Positions 25,564-35,227 of a DNA stretch of 64,000 nt are shown one piece after another. The notes under the pieces were generated by a model. It searched no databases, was not told the DNA's origin, and saw nothing but the letters and a program-made list of their open reading frames with translations. Source of the stretch: Adiantum capillus-veneris (Eukaryota > Streptophyta > Polypodiopsida > Polypodiales > Pteridaceae); NCBI GenBank assembly GCA_014529385.2, contig CM043945.1, positions 124,001 to 188,000 on the forward strand, written 5' to 3'. Both the position numbers and the translations under genes were made by a program. Every line of letters begins with the position of its first letter. Within the stretch, counting starts at the first letter, position 1.

Positions 25564-25978
25564 GTGTTTTGGTCAAGGAAAATCCAAAACTATGTCCAAA
25601 ACCGTGAGCGTTTTCTTACAATTCTCTCAAATTGTCGGTTTTAGACACCCCTGACTTCCGGATGCATTTTGAGGCCTTAAACAACGTTTTTTCCAAAACT
25701 GACCAAAATGATGCCGTTGGAAACCACTTTGGTCAATTTACTCTAAGATCTGTAGTGCTGCTCTCAAGATACGTTTTGATAAAAAAAGTTTTGGAATCGG
25801 AGTCTGTATGTGAAAGTTATGACCAAAACAGTGAGATGTAATTTGGAAAGTTGCTCTATTTGATGTTTTTGCAAGTGGTCAGCTTGAGCCAAAAATTGGT
25901 GTGTGCACTCCTTAGGCAATGATAAACCCAATGGTATACTTGGTTTCACAAAATTTCTCAAATTTTTTTTCCTCAGTT

Positions 25979-25994
25979 GTCTATCGCGATAGAC
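25979..25994. repeat. Element A palindrome copy 1
   Basis: GTCTATCGCGATAGAC, a perfect 16-bp palindrome. Confidence 0.9.
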
Positions 25995-26115
25995 TCACTA
26001 AGTACCCCTTGCAGATGTCCAAATGCACCCAAACTTTGTGTATAGGGTATAGTGGGCCTTCTGAACCCAAATATGAAGTCAGATTTGAATTTTGATTTTT
26101 CTACAATGAATTTTT

Positions 26116-26135
26116 GAGTCTATCGCGATAGACTC
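26116..26135. repeat. Element A palindrome copy 2
   Basis: GAGTCTATCGCGATAGACTC, a perfect 20-bp palindrome, 139 bp after copy 1. Confidence 0.95.
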
Positions 26136-26415
26136 ACCAGAGTGTTACTGGGATACAGTTTTTCAACTGTTTTCACAGATTTGAGTTCCCCCTTCTCTTG
26201 AGATACTACTCATCAAGTTTCAACCAATTTGGAATACTTTTCCTTTGTAACTTGCATCAAACAACAGTTTCTTTTGTGATCTTATGAAGTAATCCTCTTA
26301 GATGCACTTACAATACTCCAAATTTACTCAGAATTTAACCATAGGCTCACAACAACATGTAGAACAAGGCCCTAAGGTCAATTTTCAAAAATTTCAATTT
26401 TTGTGAAAAAACCCT

Positions 26416-26433
26416 AGTCTATCACGATAGACT
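26416..26433. repeat. Element A palindrome copy 3
   Basis: AGTCTATCACGATAGACT, palindromic except the centre, 299 bp after copy 2. Confidence 0.9.
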
Positions 26434-26570
26434 CAACAAGTTCTTCAGTTTTGAAAATTTTCCAGATTTCTCTTTACCACTATGTTCCCTATGCTCTGTA
26501 CACCTTGCTCACCAATTTCCACTTGTTTTGGAGTTTTTCTTAGGTCTCTAACTCCAACTCTAGAATTCTG

Positions 26571-26598
26571 AGTCTATCTGATCACTAGAAAATAGACT
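26571..26598. repeat. Element A palindrome copy 4 (decayed)
   Basis: AGTCTATC and AATAGACT half-sites separated by about 12 bp; centre 159 bp after copy 3, so it fills the expected phase. Confidence 0.6.
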
Positions 26599-26713
26599 TA
26601 GGATGACTTCCCAATGTCCAAAATCCACCAAATTTTGTGTGTAATCTCTTGAGAGGCTAAACAAGCTATGCTCCATAGGGTTTTCAAGATTTCAATTTCT
26701 TTGGCCCTGCTTT

Positions 26714-26733
26714 GAGTCTATCGTGATAGACTC
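26714..26733. repeat. Element A palindrome copy 5
   Basis: GAGTCTATCGTGATAGACTC, palindromic except the centre; 299 bp after copy 3. Confidence 0.9.
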
Positions 26734-27013
26734 AGCAAGTACCCTTTTTATAGGTCAAACTTGAACTTTGACTATACCACTGTGTTCCAACACCTCTCCT
26801 TAGTCCTCCTACCAATTTTCAAGTGGTTTGGACTTTTACTTTGTCAGTTAGACCAGATCTGGTGTTTTCTACAAGCTGAATCCTCTCAAATGGTCTTAGA
26901 CCCACTTTCTGATGTCCAAATGACTTCAAAAATTTTATGTGTCCTTGATAGCACCTTTCCAAGCTATGCCACAGAGGTTTTTTGAAAAATTATGTTTGTA
27001 TCACTGGGTTCTT

Positions 27014-27031
27014 AGTCTATCGCGATATACT
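27014..27031. repeat. Element A palindrome copy 6
   Basis: AGTCTATCGCGATATACT, one arm mismatch; 299 bp after copy 5. Confidence 0.9.
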
Positions 27032-27312
27032 CACCAAGTATGCTAACATGACACTTTTTTCAAATTTTCTCTTCAAAGATGTGTTCCCTACCCTCTGTAG
27101 ATCATGTATACCAAGTTTCACAAGGTTTGGAAATTTGGTCAAGTCCCTTTACCCAATGTGTCTCTGAACTTAGACTCTAAACACCAGACTTAAGGTTTGG
27201 TGGTCAAGCAGGTGTCCAAGTACACTCATTTTTTGGGAGCAGCCTTGTATTGATGTGTTTTACATGTGGCATGAGGGGTTTTTCCTGATTGTGAGTCTAT
27301 CTCCAATTCATC

Positions 27313-27330
27313 AGTCTATAGCGATAGACT
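27313..27330. repeat. Element A palindrome copy 7
   Basis: AGTCTATAGCGATAGACT, one arm mismatch; 299 bp after copy 6. A GAGTCTATC half-site lies just before it at 27293. Confidence 0.85.
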
Positions 27331-28215
27331 GGGCAGAGAGCCACTGGAAAGTATTTTCTTCTCTGTTTTTGGACAGTTTGGTTCCCAATGCCCTTAGAAA
27401 CCTATCCCCAAAGTTTCATTCAATTTGGACTTCTTTTCCTTTGGATTCAAGCATCTCACAGTTCACTTCCTTACACTCGGAAAAAGCAAATTCCCACTTA
27501 GATACACAAGCACTGATGCAAATGCTTTGAAATTTCACATACAAGCTCTAGAGCATATGCAAAACAAGGTCTTGAGGTCAAGCTCTCTGGTTTTTGAAAA
27601 TTGTAGATTTGGTTTCAGATTTTTGTTTTTTGGGTTTTTTAGGTTTTTTTTTTTTTGGGATTGGACCAAATCTATGTTTTCCCCCTACCTTAAGGTCTCC
27701 AATGCAAAAACAAGCACTCAAATCGGCTTTCAAACGACCATTTTAGAGCACTTTTACCATAATCAGCACAATTTTGCCTTTTGTGTTTTCAAGCACATTT
27801 TCATGTCAAAATTGCTCTAAATCAACATCAGATGTCCTACACTACCTAAAGTCCTACTTTGGATGGTTGAATGGTTGTTTTTGCTTTCTGGCAAGAAAAT
27901 AGCCTCCTACTTACCTTTTGCGTTTTTCTTTGCGGTTTTTTTTTCTCTTTCAAGTTCTTCACAACCATAAGTCACAACCAAACACACAAACCATAAAACA
28001 TAATCTAAACACACAACAAAATAATATAACCATACCTCAACCTCATGGTGGACCACCTCGGCGAGACGCAGGCTCCCTGGCTATCCCTCAGTCAAGAGAT
28101 CCGCTCTCTGACTTCCCACTAAGAAGGCAAATGGTGACAACACTCTAGAAAACTCTAGAGAAATGCTATACTATCAAACACAAGTGATGCGGTCTACGCT
28201 AGTTTAGGCGCTTCG

Positions 28216-28233
28216 TCCCAGGCAGCGGCGCCA
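28216..28233 (-). promoter_or_regulatory. Element A primer-binding site (tRNA-Asp-like)
   Basis: On the minus strand TGGCGCCGCTGCCTGGGA starts one base after the 5' LTR end. It resembles TGGCGCCGTTGCCGGGGA, the PBS known from Tat/Athila-type plant elements and matching tRNA-Asp. This differs from the tRNA-iMet type of family C. The exact tRNA was not checked. Confidence 0.65.
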
Positions 28234-28234
28234 A

Positions 28235-29305
28235 TGTTAGCGGGTACGCCGCGACGGACGATGGAGCACAGTGAGAATACAGACCAACAAACTGTCAATC
28301 CGAGGACGTAGCTGACCCGACTAGGGCATGGAGGCAATCTTTGGGTTGTCAACCCTGAGCTAGACACGAACAACACTCTACAGTCACTAATCCTACCACA
28401 ACACTACCATAAAGCAAAGAAACAGACAACACATCCTACGAAACACTACAAGCTCGAAACAGTCTCAAATCATATCGGAATGACTCGAAATCGGAGGGCA
28501 AGACTCACAAGGACATATCCTATATGGCCAAACACCTAAACCCTGAAAACCATAACTGTAAGACCTCTAATCGCTGTCACGATAGACTCAAAACAGCAAT
28601 TTTCAAAGTGTCCGAAACAAATCTACAAAGACATCAACACGAAGAGCTTCTCGCCCTGATTCTAACGACTACTCGATCATTCAGAACGGATGTCGTTTGA
28701 GGTACTTACGACCAAATATAGCTCGTAGTAGGCGGGCTCGCGATGTGGTCCTCGGCTTGCATTGCTTGCGTCGACGCGGAGAGCTCCTCGATGCTAACAC
28801 TCTCCTACTCTCATATCTGCAATGTGATTAGTGTGCACGATGGTGTGTGTGCGTGAAGCTCACTACTGTGTGCTACAGAACCCACGACTGTATATTATTT
28901 GAGATAACGTAATGTGTTTTTTTACAAAGCCTTAGGTTTCAGCTTATATACACAGTCTTCAAACCTAATGTCCGGCCAAATGACCTGAATTGTCCCTAGG
29001 CTTCTACAGAGCTTAATTACAAGAAACTGAGTTGGCTTTACTCATGATACAAGCATCTGTGGCCAAAATACAAGTGCCGATTTAAAATATGAGGTTCTCA
29101 TAAACATTACAAAAGTGGCCGTAATGGCTCAAAATATTAATAACGGGATATTTGATGACATCCATGAAATCGTATCTTCATGTTGCAGCATCCATCTTCA
29201 TCTTCATTACTTCATCACCATCATCATGTGGAATCTTTACAGAATCTTTGAGGAATCTTAATGGAATCTTTGTGGAAACTTTTTTGAAAGGGCGTCCTTT
29301 CAACA
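28235..29305 (-). mobile_element. Element A 5' LTR, complete (1071 bp)
   Basis: Plus-strand text starts TGTTAGCGGGTACGCC and ends CTTTCAACA, so on the minus strand it runs TGTTG...TAACA. Matches 17614-18667 closely. A minus-strand TATATAAG box is at 28943-28950. Family C sequence resumes directly at 29306. Confidence 0.9.
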
Positions 29306-30142
29306 CAAGGGCATGTTTACCGCGCTTGTCCCCGAAAGAACAACCGCCATGATCCTCCTAGAGCTACCTTGGTCAAAATCCAAGAGGAGGAAACTCACCA
29401 CAAAGGATCTCCTCTATGACATGCTTGGGGAAAGGTAAGAGAACATGATGCTTTTATTCTCTTTAACCCCGGTTCTACTCATAATTTTATTTCTATAGAG
29501 TTGGCCACCAAGCTAGGCATACAAGCCTACGAGATGGGAGATGTCCTACTCACAGATGGTGCTTTCAAGGGGCAAGAAGCTTCAGTCACTCGCTTAATCG
29601 GGAAATTGAGGCTCCATGTCCAAAGCTATGTAGACAAAGAGGACTTCTTTATCTCTTCTCTCAAGCATGAGGATGTAATCCTAGGGGCACCATGGTTTGA
29701 TTGCATGACTGCCAATGTTAAATTCCCTGAAAGGAGAATCTCCTTTAAGTTTAGGAAAAAAGATATGTATATAGACGCTAAGGAAATTGGTAACACTATA
29801 CCCATTGTACATACACAAGCTTTCAACAAGTCAATAAAGAGCTCTATTTCTGTGTACATGATTTTTGTTAAAGATTCTCAAAATGAACCTAATGTTTTAG
29901 CAAAAGGAAATATACACAATCAAAAGGAATTAGAGTTATCCAATTTTCTCAAGGGGTTTCAAGATGTATTTATTGATGACATCCCTTGTGAGCTACCTCC
30001 TAAACGAGGCAATGATGACCATGCAATTAAACTTCTTCCAAGAAGTTCACCACCTAACAAACCTCCTTATAGAGTTTCTCAAGCTCAACAAGAGGAGATT
30101 ATGTGGCAAGTGCATGAGTTAGTTGAGAAGGGCATGGTTAGG
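29306..30142 (+). pseudogene. Family C protease and start of RT (interrupted)
   Basis: Continues the protein broken at 17613. It begins with the end of a zinc knuckle (KGHVYRACP) and reaches the retropepsin loop LFNPGSTHNFIS (about 29458-29493), where the catalytic Asp of the usual DPGSTHNFIS is Asn. VILGAPWFDCMTAN follows, as in Ty3/gypsy proteases. The linker into RT ends with HELVEKGMVR; in related elements the RT palm follows immediately. Element B is inserted at exactly this point and no RT was found on its other side. Stops in other frames before 29500 show decay. Confidence 0.75.
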
Positions 30143-31205
30143 TGTTGGCGGATACGCCGCGATAGACGTCAGCATAGTGAGAACTCACCTAACATATAAT
30201 GTCAATTGAGGATGGAGCTCAACCCGCAGGCGCGTGGAATCAAGCAAAGGGTGTCAACCTCTACTCGACCGACTAATGACTACTTCCTACAGAGATATCA
30301 AATCTACATGCCATCGGTTCTATGAATGTGAGAGTCTCCTATGATGCTACCACAAGCCAAAAGCCCATTAGACGTTCTCGAAACGTTACGAAACTTGAGG
30401 GATATTCTATCAACACCAATAGGCCACTCTCCCTAAGGTCCGTGACCCCAAACCCTACCCAAAAACACTCGGTGCAAAATCATGTAGGATGTCTGACAGG
30501 TTTTTACAGGTCGACGTTTCTGAAAACTAAGATGCCTAATGCGTAGCTCTACTTGCTTTGATCGCGTGGATATGCTGAAATGCAAAACGAACAATGTTTA
30601 CTCATCAAAACTCCAAAAGTAGCTCGCGGGTGAATCTGCCAAAACACAGACAAACGCGCGTGATGTAAGCATCAACGCGTAGCTCTCCTCATGGGCAACA
30701 CACTGCGGCTCTCCGTTTGCAATTCCGACCACCGTAGCTCTTGTAGCACACACACACACTCTCTCACTCTCTCGCAGTCTCCCAGTTGACACAGAAGATA
30801 AGATTATTAGAAGTCTCTTTACAAAGCTTTAGGTTTTGGTTCATATACTAAGCCTTAGAAAACCTAATGTCCGACCAAAATGACCTGATTTGTCCCTAGG
30901 CTTCTATAGAGCTTAATTACAACACCGTGAGCTGGCTTTTCTCATCCAACAAGCATCTGCGACAAAAATACAATTGTCGACTTAAAATATGAAGTTCCTG
31001 TAAACATTACAAAAGTGGCCGTAATGGCTCAAAATAATAACAACGAGATATTCGATGATGTCCATGAGCTTGTATCTTCACATTACAGCATCCATCTTCA
31101 TCTTCATCACTTCATCAGCATCTTCATATGGAATCTCTAGAGAATATTTGAGGAATCTTCATGGAATCTTTGTGGAAGTGTTGTTGAAAGGTTGGCCTGT
31201 CAACA
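30143..31205 (-). mobile_element. Element B 3' LTR (1063 bp)
   Basis: Plus-strand text starts TGTTGGCGGATACGCCGCGA and ends CCTGTCAACA, matching the ends of the element A LTR; the second half (30830-31205) is clearly similar, the first half is diverged. It carries the half-palindrome GTAGGATGTCT at 30484-30494. Confidence 0.85.
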
Positions 31206-31217
31206 CTCTCCCCCTCC
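31206..31217 (-). promoter_or_regulatory. Element B polypurine tract
   Basis: GGAGGGGGAGAG on the minus strand directly before the LTR, identical to that of element A. Confidence 0.85.
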
Positions 31218-32471
31218 GAATTCTTGTCGTCCCCGACAAGACCCTATGTCTGCAGTGGCCTTTTTCTTGTACATGTAGTGTAGTTGAAGCCATAGCTCTC
31301 CCCCTCTGATTGGTTGTTGTATCATGAATATGTTGAGTGAGGTTTGTTGTTGCAGCAAGTCTTTATCTTGGCATCTCTGTATTGATTGTTCTTTGGGTGT
31401 CATCTTGCATGTGTACCTGTAAACTTGAAGCCTTTTTGAATTTTTTCTGGGCCACTCCCCTTTGATTTTCTAGTTAATGAGCATGTAGTTTTTTGGGGAT
31501 GTCGTTGGTCTGCTTTTCTATGTTTATACAAAAAATAAAATAGTAAAAATAAAATGTGGCGTATATTACAAAATGAAGGTCTTGGATACCTGGATAGGAC
31601 TAAAGGGAAAAACCCAGTGGGAAAAAAAATGCCTTTAGTCACAATTAAATGTGAGGCTATATGTACTTATGTTTTGATGTAACCGAGTTTTGTTGAGTTA
31701 AAGTACTTCGTATGGCTACTATTATTGAATAGATATAGATTGGATAAGTGTTAGTAGCTTGAAGTCAGAGTCGTTTTGTTGTTGAGCGAATGCTTATGAA
31801 ACCTGTTACCACTTCGTCATCGTCATTTTGTTGTGTAAGTGCATGGGTGGAACACAAACCATGTCAAATGAAAATGTCCAATGATGGGACATTATATATG
31901 CTTGCACAGATAGATGCATGGGAAACAATATGTTATGCGAGAAGAGTTTGAATGGGTGCTTCCAGGAGTGAACGTAGCTAGAGAAGCAAAAATATATTTG
32001 ACTTCAAGAGCTGTCGTAACTCACTAGAAGGGTTGTTTATGTTCGAGGTTTTTTCACTCTCCTCACTGTGTACATCTGCGTGACTGTTTTGTAGATTACT
32101 CCGCCTCTCCACCAAATAAAATTGTTAGACTTTGACTCTTCTGCTCACCTTTCGAGCATGAGCGACTCAATTTTACAATATGCTCAACTCTTCCAGCTTG
32201 AGCTATAATCTAAATATCTAGACTCATAGACCACAAAAAATATTAAGACATGAAGCTTGGGTCTGACGCTTGCTCATTTAGTGGCTCAGCAACCCGACTC
32301 TTGACTCTTATGCCATGATTTTTATGGCGACTTGAATTACTCTCGGGAGCTTTCGACCAAGAATAGGTTTTGGAATTCAAAACTCCCATCCTCGAAGAGA
32401 GGATTTGTAAAGGACGATACTGGCAATATTGGTTTCTTTTGCCATACTTGGGTGACCTTGGTTGTCAAAAT

Positions 32472-33298
32472 TTATTTTTTTTGTTGTTGGTCCCTTGGTT
32501 GAGAAGATTGGCTCGCTCCATTCTCCGTAACACTTTGTCTATCATGTCTTGACATTTCTTGAGAGCTAGAGATGACTTCAATCTTCTTCGGTATGTGTTG
32601 TTCTTTTGGCACCCATTTGTATCTACATCGTGTGATTAGCGTGTCTTTGCAGATATCCTTTTCCTTGACTGTGACATTGTCCTTGATTTTGCCTTCCGTG
32701 AAATTGCGATTATTTTCAAGCTGAAGTCGTCTGATTGAAGAATGTTTACCTGGCATCTTTGGTAGCTAGTTTCTCCGATTTCCTTGAAGTAACCTTGTGC
32801 TTGAAGAATTGTAGATGTCACTTCCCATGATGTTTTTGATGTCGTATTGAGATGTACAAGAGTGCCATTTTTGGGATTATTTACCGATGAAGTCCTATGT
32901 TGGTATGAAGGCCAGCTGGATTTGAAATTTCCTGCATACCTTTGGCAAGCCTGGTTGGTTGGTCTCCTTTGGCGATATAAATATGAGCTTTGTTGCTTTT
33001 GGGGACGCTTTTTGAAACCTTTATCCACCGCATAAGCCGAGGTCTATGGTTTTGGTAACCAAAGTTTCTTTTGAACCTCATAATAGCCTTGCTCTGCTAA
33101 GCTGTAGGGGGAGGCTATCCATCCCATGTGTTTACCTTTGGTCAATTGGCTAGGATCATTTACCCATATTGGGTCCTTGACCTTTATTTCTTTAGCTTTA
33201 ATGTAGACCTTTGAAAACCTTTGGTGGCGGTGATCTCGTAGTGTAGGGTATTTCAATTGAAAGATTTTCTTTGGAGTCTGCCTTTTATGTGTAAGCAT
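32472..33298 (-). pseudogene. Element B repeat-domain region
   Basis: Three overlapping frames (33298-33044, 33028-32636, 32756-32472) share the repeat seen in element A: GWIASPYSLAEQGYYEVQKK with LWLPKP, then EVTSTILQAQGYFKEIGET, and YKWVPKEQHIP. Frame changes separate the copies, so the reading frame is damaged. Position after the degenerate protease is the same as in element A. Confidence 0.5.
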
Positions 33299-34251
33299 GG
33301 GGTCAGTTGATATAGAAGCTCTGTCTTGAACTTTTCTGGGTTGGATTGAGGACTCTGATTAAGGGGCTGCTTCTGCTGGTAGGACATTTGTGGCCTCATT
33401 TTGGCTTTGCCTTTGTCGACAGCCAATAATCTTGGAGCGGTAGTAGGCTGGCTTTCTTGAGAGCTAGTCGTGATGACCATCATTGAAGATTCAGATTCTT
33501 CTTCAAGTGTTTTTGCCCATAGCTTGGACAAAATCAAATCTGTACTCATTTTGGAAGAATCCACTACTAGGAATTTGTCTTTAACTATCTTTGACCATAG
33601 TTTAAGGGTAGCTTCTGCAATCCCCAAACGTGTGACCTTAACTCCATTTGATAGGGATACTTGTACCTGAATTTCATACAGTTCTGGCTTATCTAGAAGT
33701 AACCACAGCCCATAAGACATGACATTAGTCATGGTAGTGCAATCTATCTCTGCTGTAAAATTGAATTTCAGTTTCTCATGCACATCCAACGAGAATTTAA
33801 TCTTCTTGTTGGCTGCCAAGTAACTGATGTCCTCTTTGCTTTTGGTACTTGTCTTGGACTTTTGTGCCTTGGAAGCTTTGTCATCCTCTTGTATGTTGAA
33901 CTTCTTTGTCATTTGACTGGTTGTAGCATGTCCCAAGTGCTTACTATCTTCTAATCTATAGCTTTGGGGAAGGTCTATATCCTGAGCTGCTTGTTGGTCT
34001 TCATTGCTAGTTTCTAACTGTGACGCCTTGACTCTTGATTTTAGAAGCTCTCTGTCACTATTTACTTCTTCTAGCACTTGAAGGTCATTCAATGGTGACT
34101 TTTCTTCTTGGAAATATTTTGAAGCTTGTGTAGCAGGATGTTGAGGTTGACTCTCTTCTTCTGATGCAATGGTCATCGTGGCCTTTGGTTCCCATTGTTC
34201 CATGGTTTTTTGTAGAGTCTCTTCTCGAAAATATTCATTCATATCCTGCAT
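33253..34251 (-). CDS. Element B degenerate retropepsin-like ORF
   Basis: 332 residues. The N-terminal half is acidic and Gln/Ser-rich. The second half has KLKFNFTAEIDCTTMTNVMS, LGIAEATLKLWSK and KFLVVDSSKMSTDLILSKLW, aligned throughout with the element A ORF at 20807-21499 (LGIAEATVQL..., VVDSRQMGTHLILSKPW). As there, the active-site Gly is absent, so a shared ancestral loss of catalysis is likely. No DSGAG-type protease was seen in element B. Confidence 0.6.
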   Translation of the reverse strand: MQDMNEYFREETLQKTMEQWEPKATMTIASEEESQPQHPATQASKYFQEEKSPLNDLQVLEEVNSDRELLKSRVKASQLETSNEDQQAAQDIDLPQSYRLEDSKHLGHATTSQMTKKFNIQEDDKASKAQKSKTSTKSKEDISYLAANKKIKFSLDVHEKLKFNFTAEIDCTTMTNVMSYGLWLLLDKPELYEIQVQVSLSNGVKVTRLGIAEATLKLWSKIVKDKFLVVDSSKMSTDLILSKLWAKTLEEESESSMMVITTSSQESQPTTAPRLLAVDKGKAKMRPQMSYQQKQPLNQSPQSNPEKFKTELLYQLTPCLHIKGRLQRKSFN

Positions 34252-34534
34252 TCTTGTCCTTGGTAGTCAATTTTGGAGTCGGTCATTTCCCTTTCTTCTG
34301 TGGGTTCTAAAACTTCAGCTACATCTTCTTTTAGCTTCTTTTGCTCTTTGATTTCTTCAATCATCCTTGTAGAGTCTACAGTAGAGGAATTCTCTTGTAG
34401 AATTTCAGCTTCATCCATTGATTCAACTCGCATGTCTTTGTCTCGTGAGATGACACTACCTCTTCTTGGGTTTGCTTACCATCTTCAGAATCTTGGCTTC
34501 TTTTGCTCTTTGACCCTGAACTGCGAGCTTCATC

Positions 34535-35035
34535 TTAATCACCTTGTGGATGCTTTGACTTGTCCTCACTGAGGTTCCTCAATCTATCTTGAATCAGCTG
34601 CTTCAATTGATCTTTTTTGAAAGCCTGATTCTCTATGATAATGTCGTTGACACCCTTGACTTCACGAAATTGTGTCTTGAGCCTATCTTTTGTGCTCTGC
34701 GACAAGATCTGCTTCTTTTCCGGAGATGTCGTTGGGGATTCTTGCTTCCGTTCCCTTGTTGTCACTGTCTGAACTTTGCCTTTGGCTTGTTGCCTCTTCT
34801 TTTCCATGTAGAGCTTTGCTAGGCAGTCCTTCACTAAATGACCAATGGCACATTGGTTGCAATATGTCGCTATCTCAACATGTGCACCCTTTGGACGAGG
34901 CAAATCTCCATAATACTGCTGATAATGGTTTCCTATGGTATCTAGATATAGATATGACCTCTTCTTTGCATGCATGAACCTGTAGATTACGACTGATTTA
35001 GGTGTATCCACTGGCTTCATCTCTTTATCCTCCAT
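34535..35035 (-). CDS. Element B zinc-knuckle ORF
   Basis: 166 residues, basic and hydrophilic. It contains YCNQCAIGHLVKDC, a CX2CX3HX4C knuckle one residue shorter than the canonical CX2CX4HX4C, like three of the four knuckles in element A. Lys/Gln-rich sequence follows. Probably the nucleocapsid part of gag after a frame break with the ORF upstream. Confidence 0.6.
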   Translation of the reverse strand: MEDKEMKPVDTPKSVVIYRFMHAKKRSYLYLDTIGNHYQQYYGDLPRPKGAHVEIATYCNQCAIGHLVKDCLAKLYMEKKRQQAKGKVQTVTTRERKQESPTTSPEKKQILSQSTKDRLKTQFREVKGVNDIIIENQAFKKDQLKQLIQDRLRNLSEDKSKHPQGD

Positions 35036-35227
35036 CGTCTTGTCCTTGAGAAGCTAAAAGTAGCTTCCGTTATTCCTTGCATACAAGATCAAATCACTAT
35101 CGATGCTTCCTAGCAGTCTTAATGTTGATTCTTCCATCAGTATATGGTCTTTGACGTGGGGCTTCTACATGGCCTTAGGGCTATGTTTCCGAGTTGATTT
35201 TGGCGAGGTTTGTACCGAGGGTGAAGA

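Larger units (their letters stand above)
25564..28215 (-). mobile_element. Element A leader with palindrome-bearing tandem units
   Basis: About 2.65 kb of untranslated leader between PBS and gag. It consists largely of diverged tandem units with a 299-bp period (two sub-phases of about 140 and 159 bp). Each unit can carry one or two copies of a palindrome with core TCTATCGCGATAGA. No ORF with recognisable domains is present. The proximal part (25600-25760) is closely similar to 37480-37660 of element B. Confidence 0.7.
17614..29305 (-). mobile_element. Element A: complete non-autonomous LTR retroelement
   Basis: 11,692 bp on the minus strand, inserted into family C gag. It has two LTRs (28235-29305 and 17614-18667), a PBS just inside the 5' LTR, a polypurine tract just inside the 3' LTR, and a long leader. 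A run of gag, zinc-knuckle, retropepsin and repeat-domain ORFs follows. No reverse transcriptase, RNase H or integrase motif was found between 19853 and the polypurine tract or elsewhere, so it must rely on another element for copying. The two LTRs differ at few positions, which suggests a fairly recent insertion. It is related to element B in LTR ends, ORF order and leader architecture. Confidence 0.85.
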
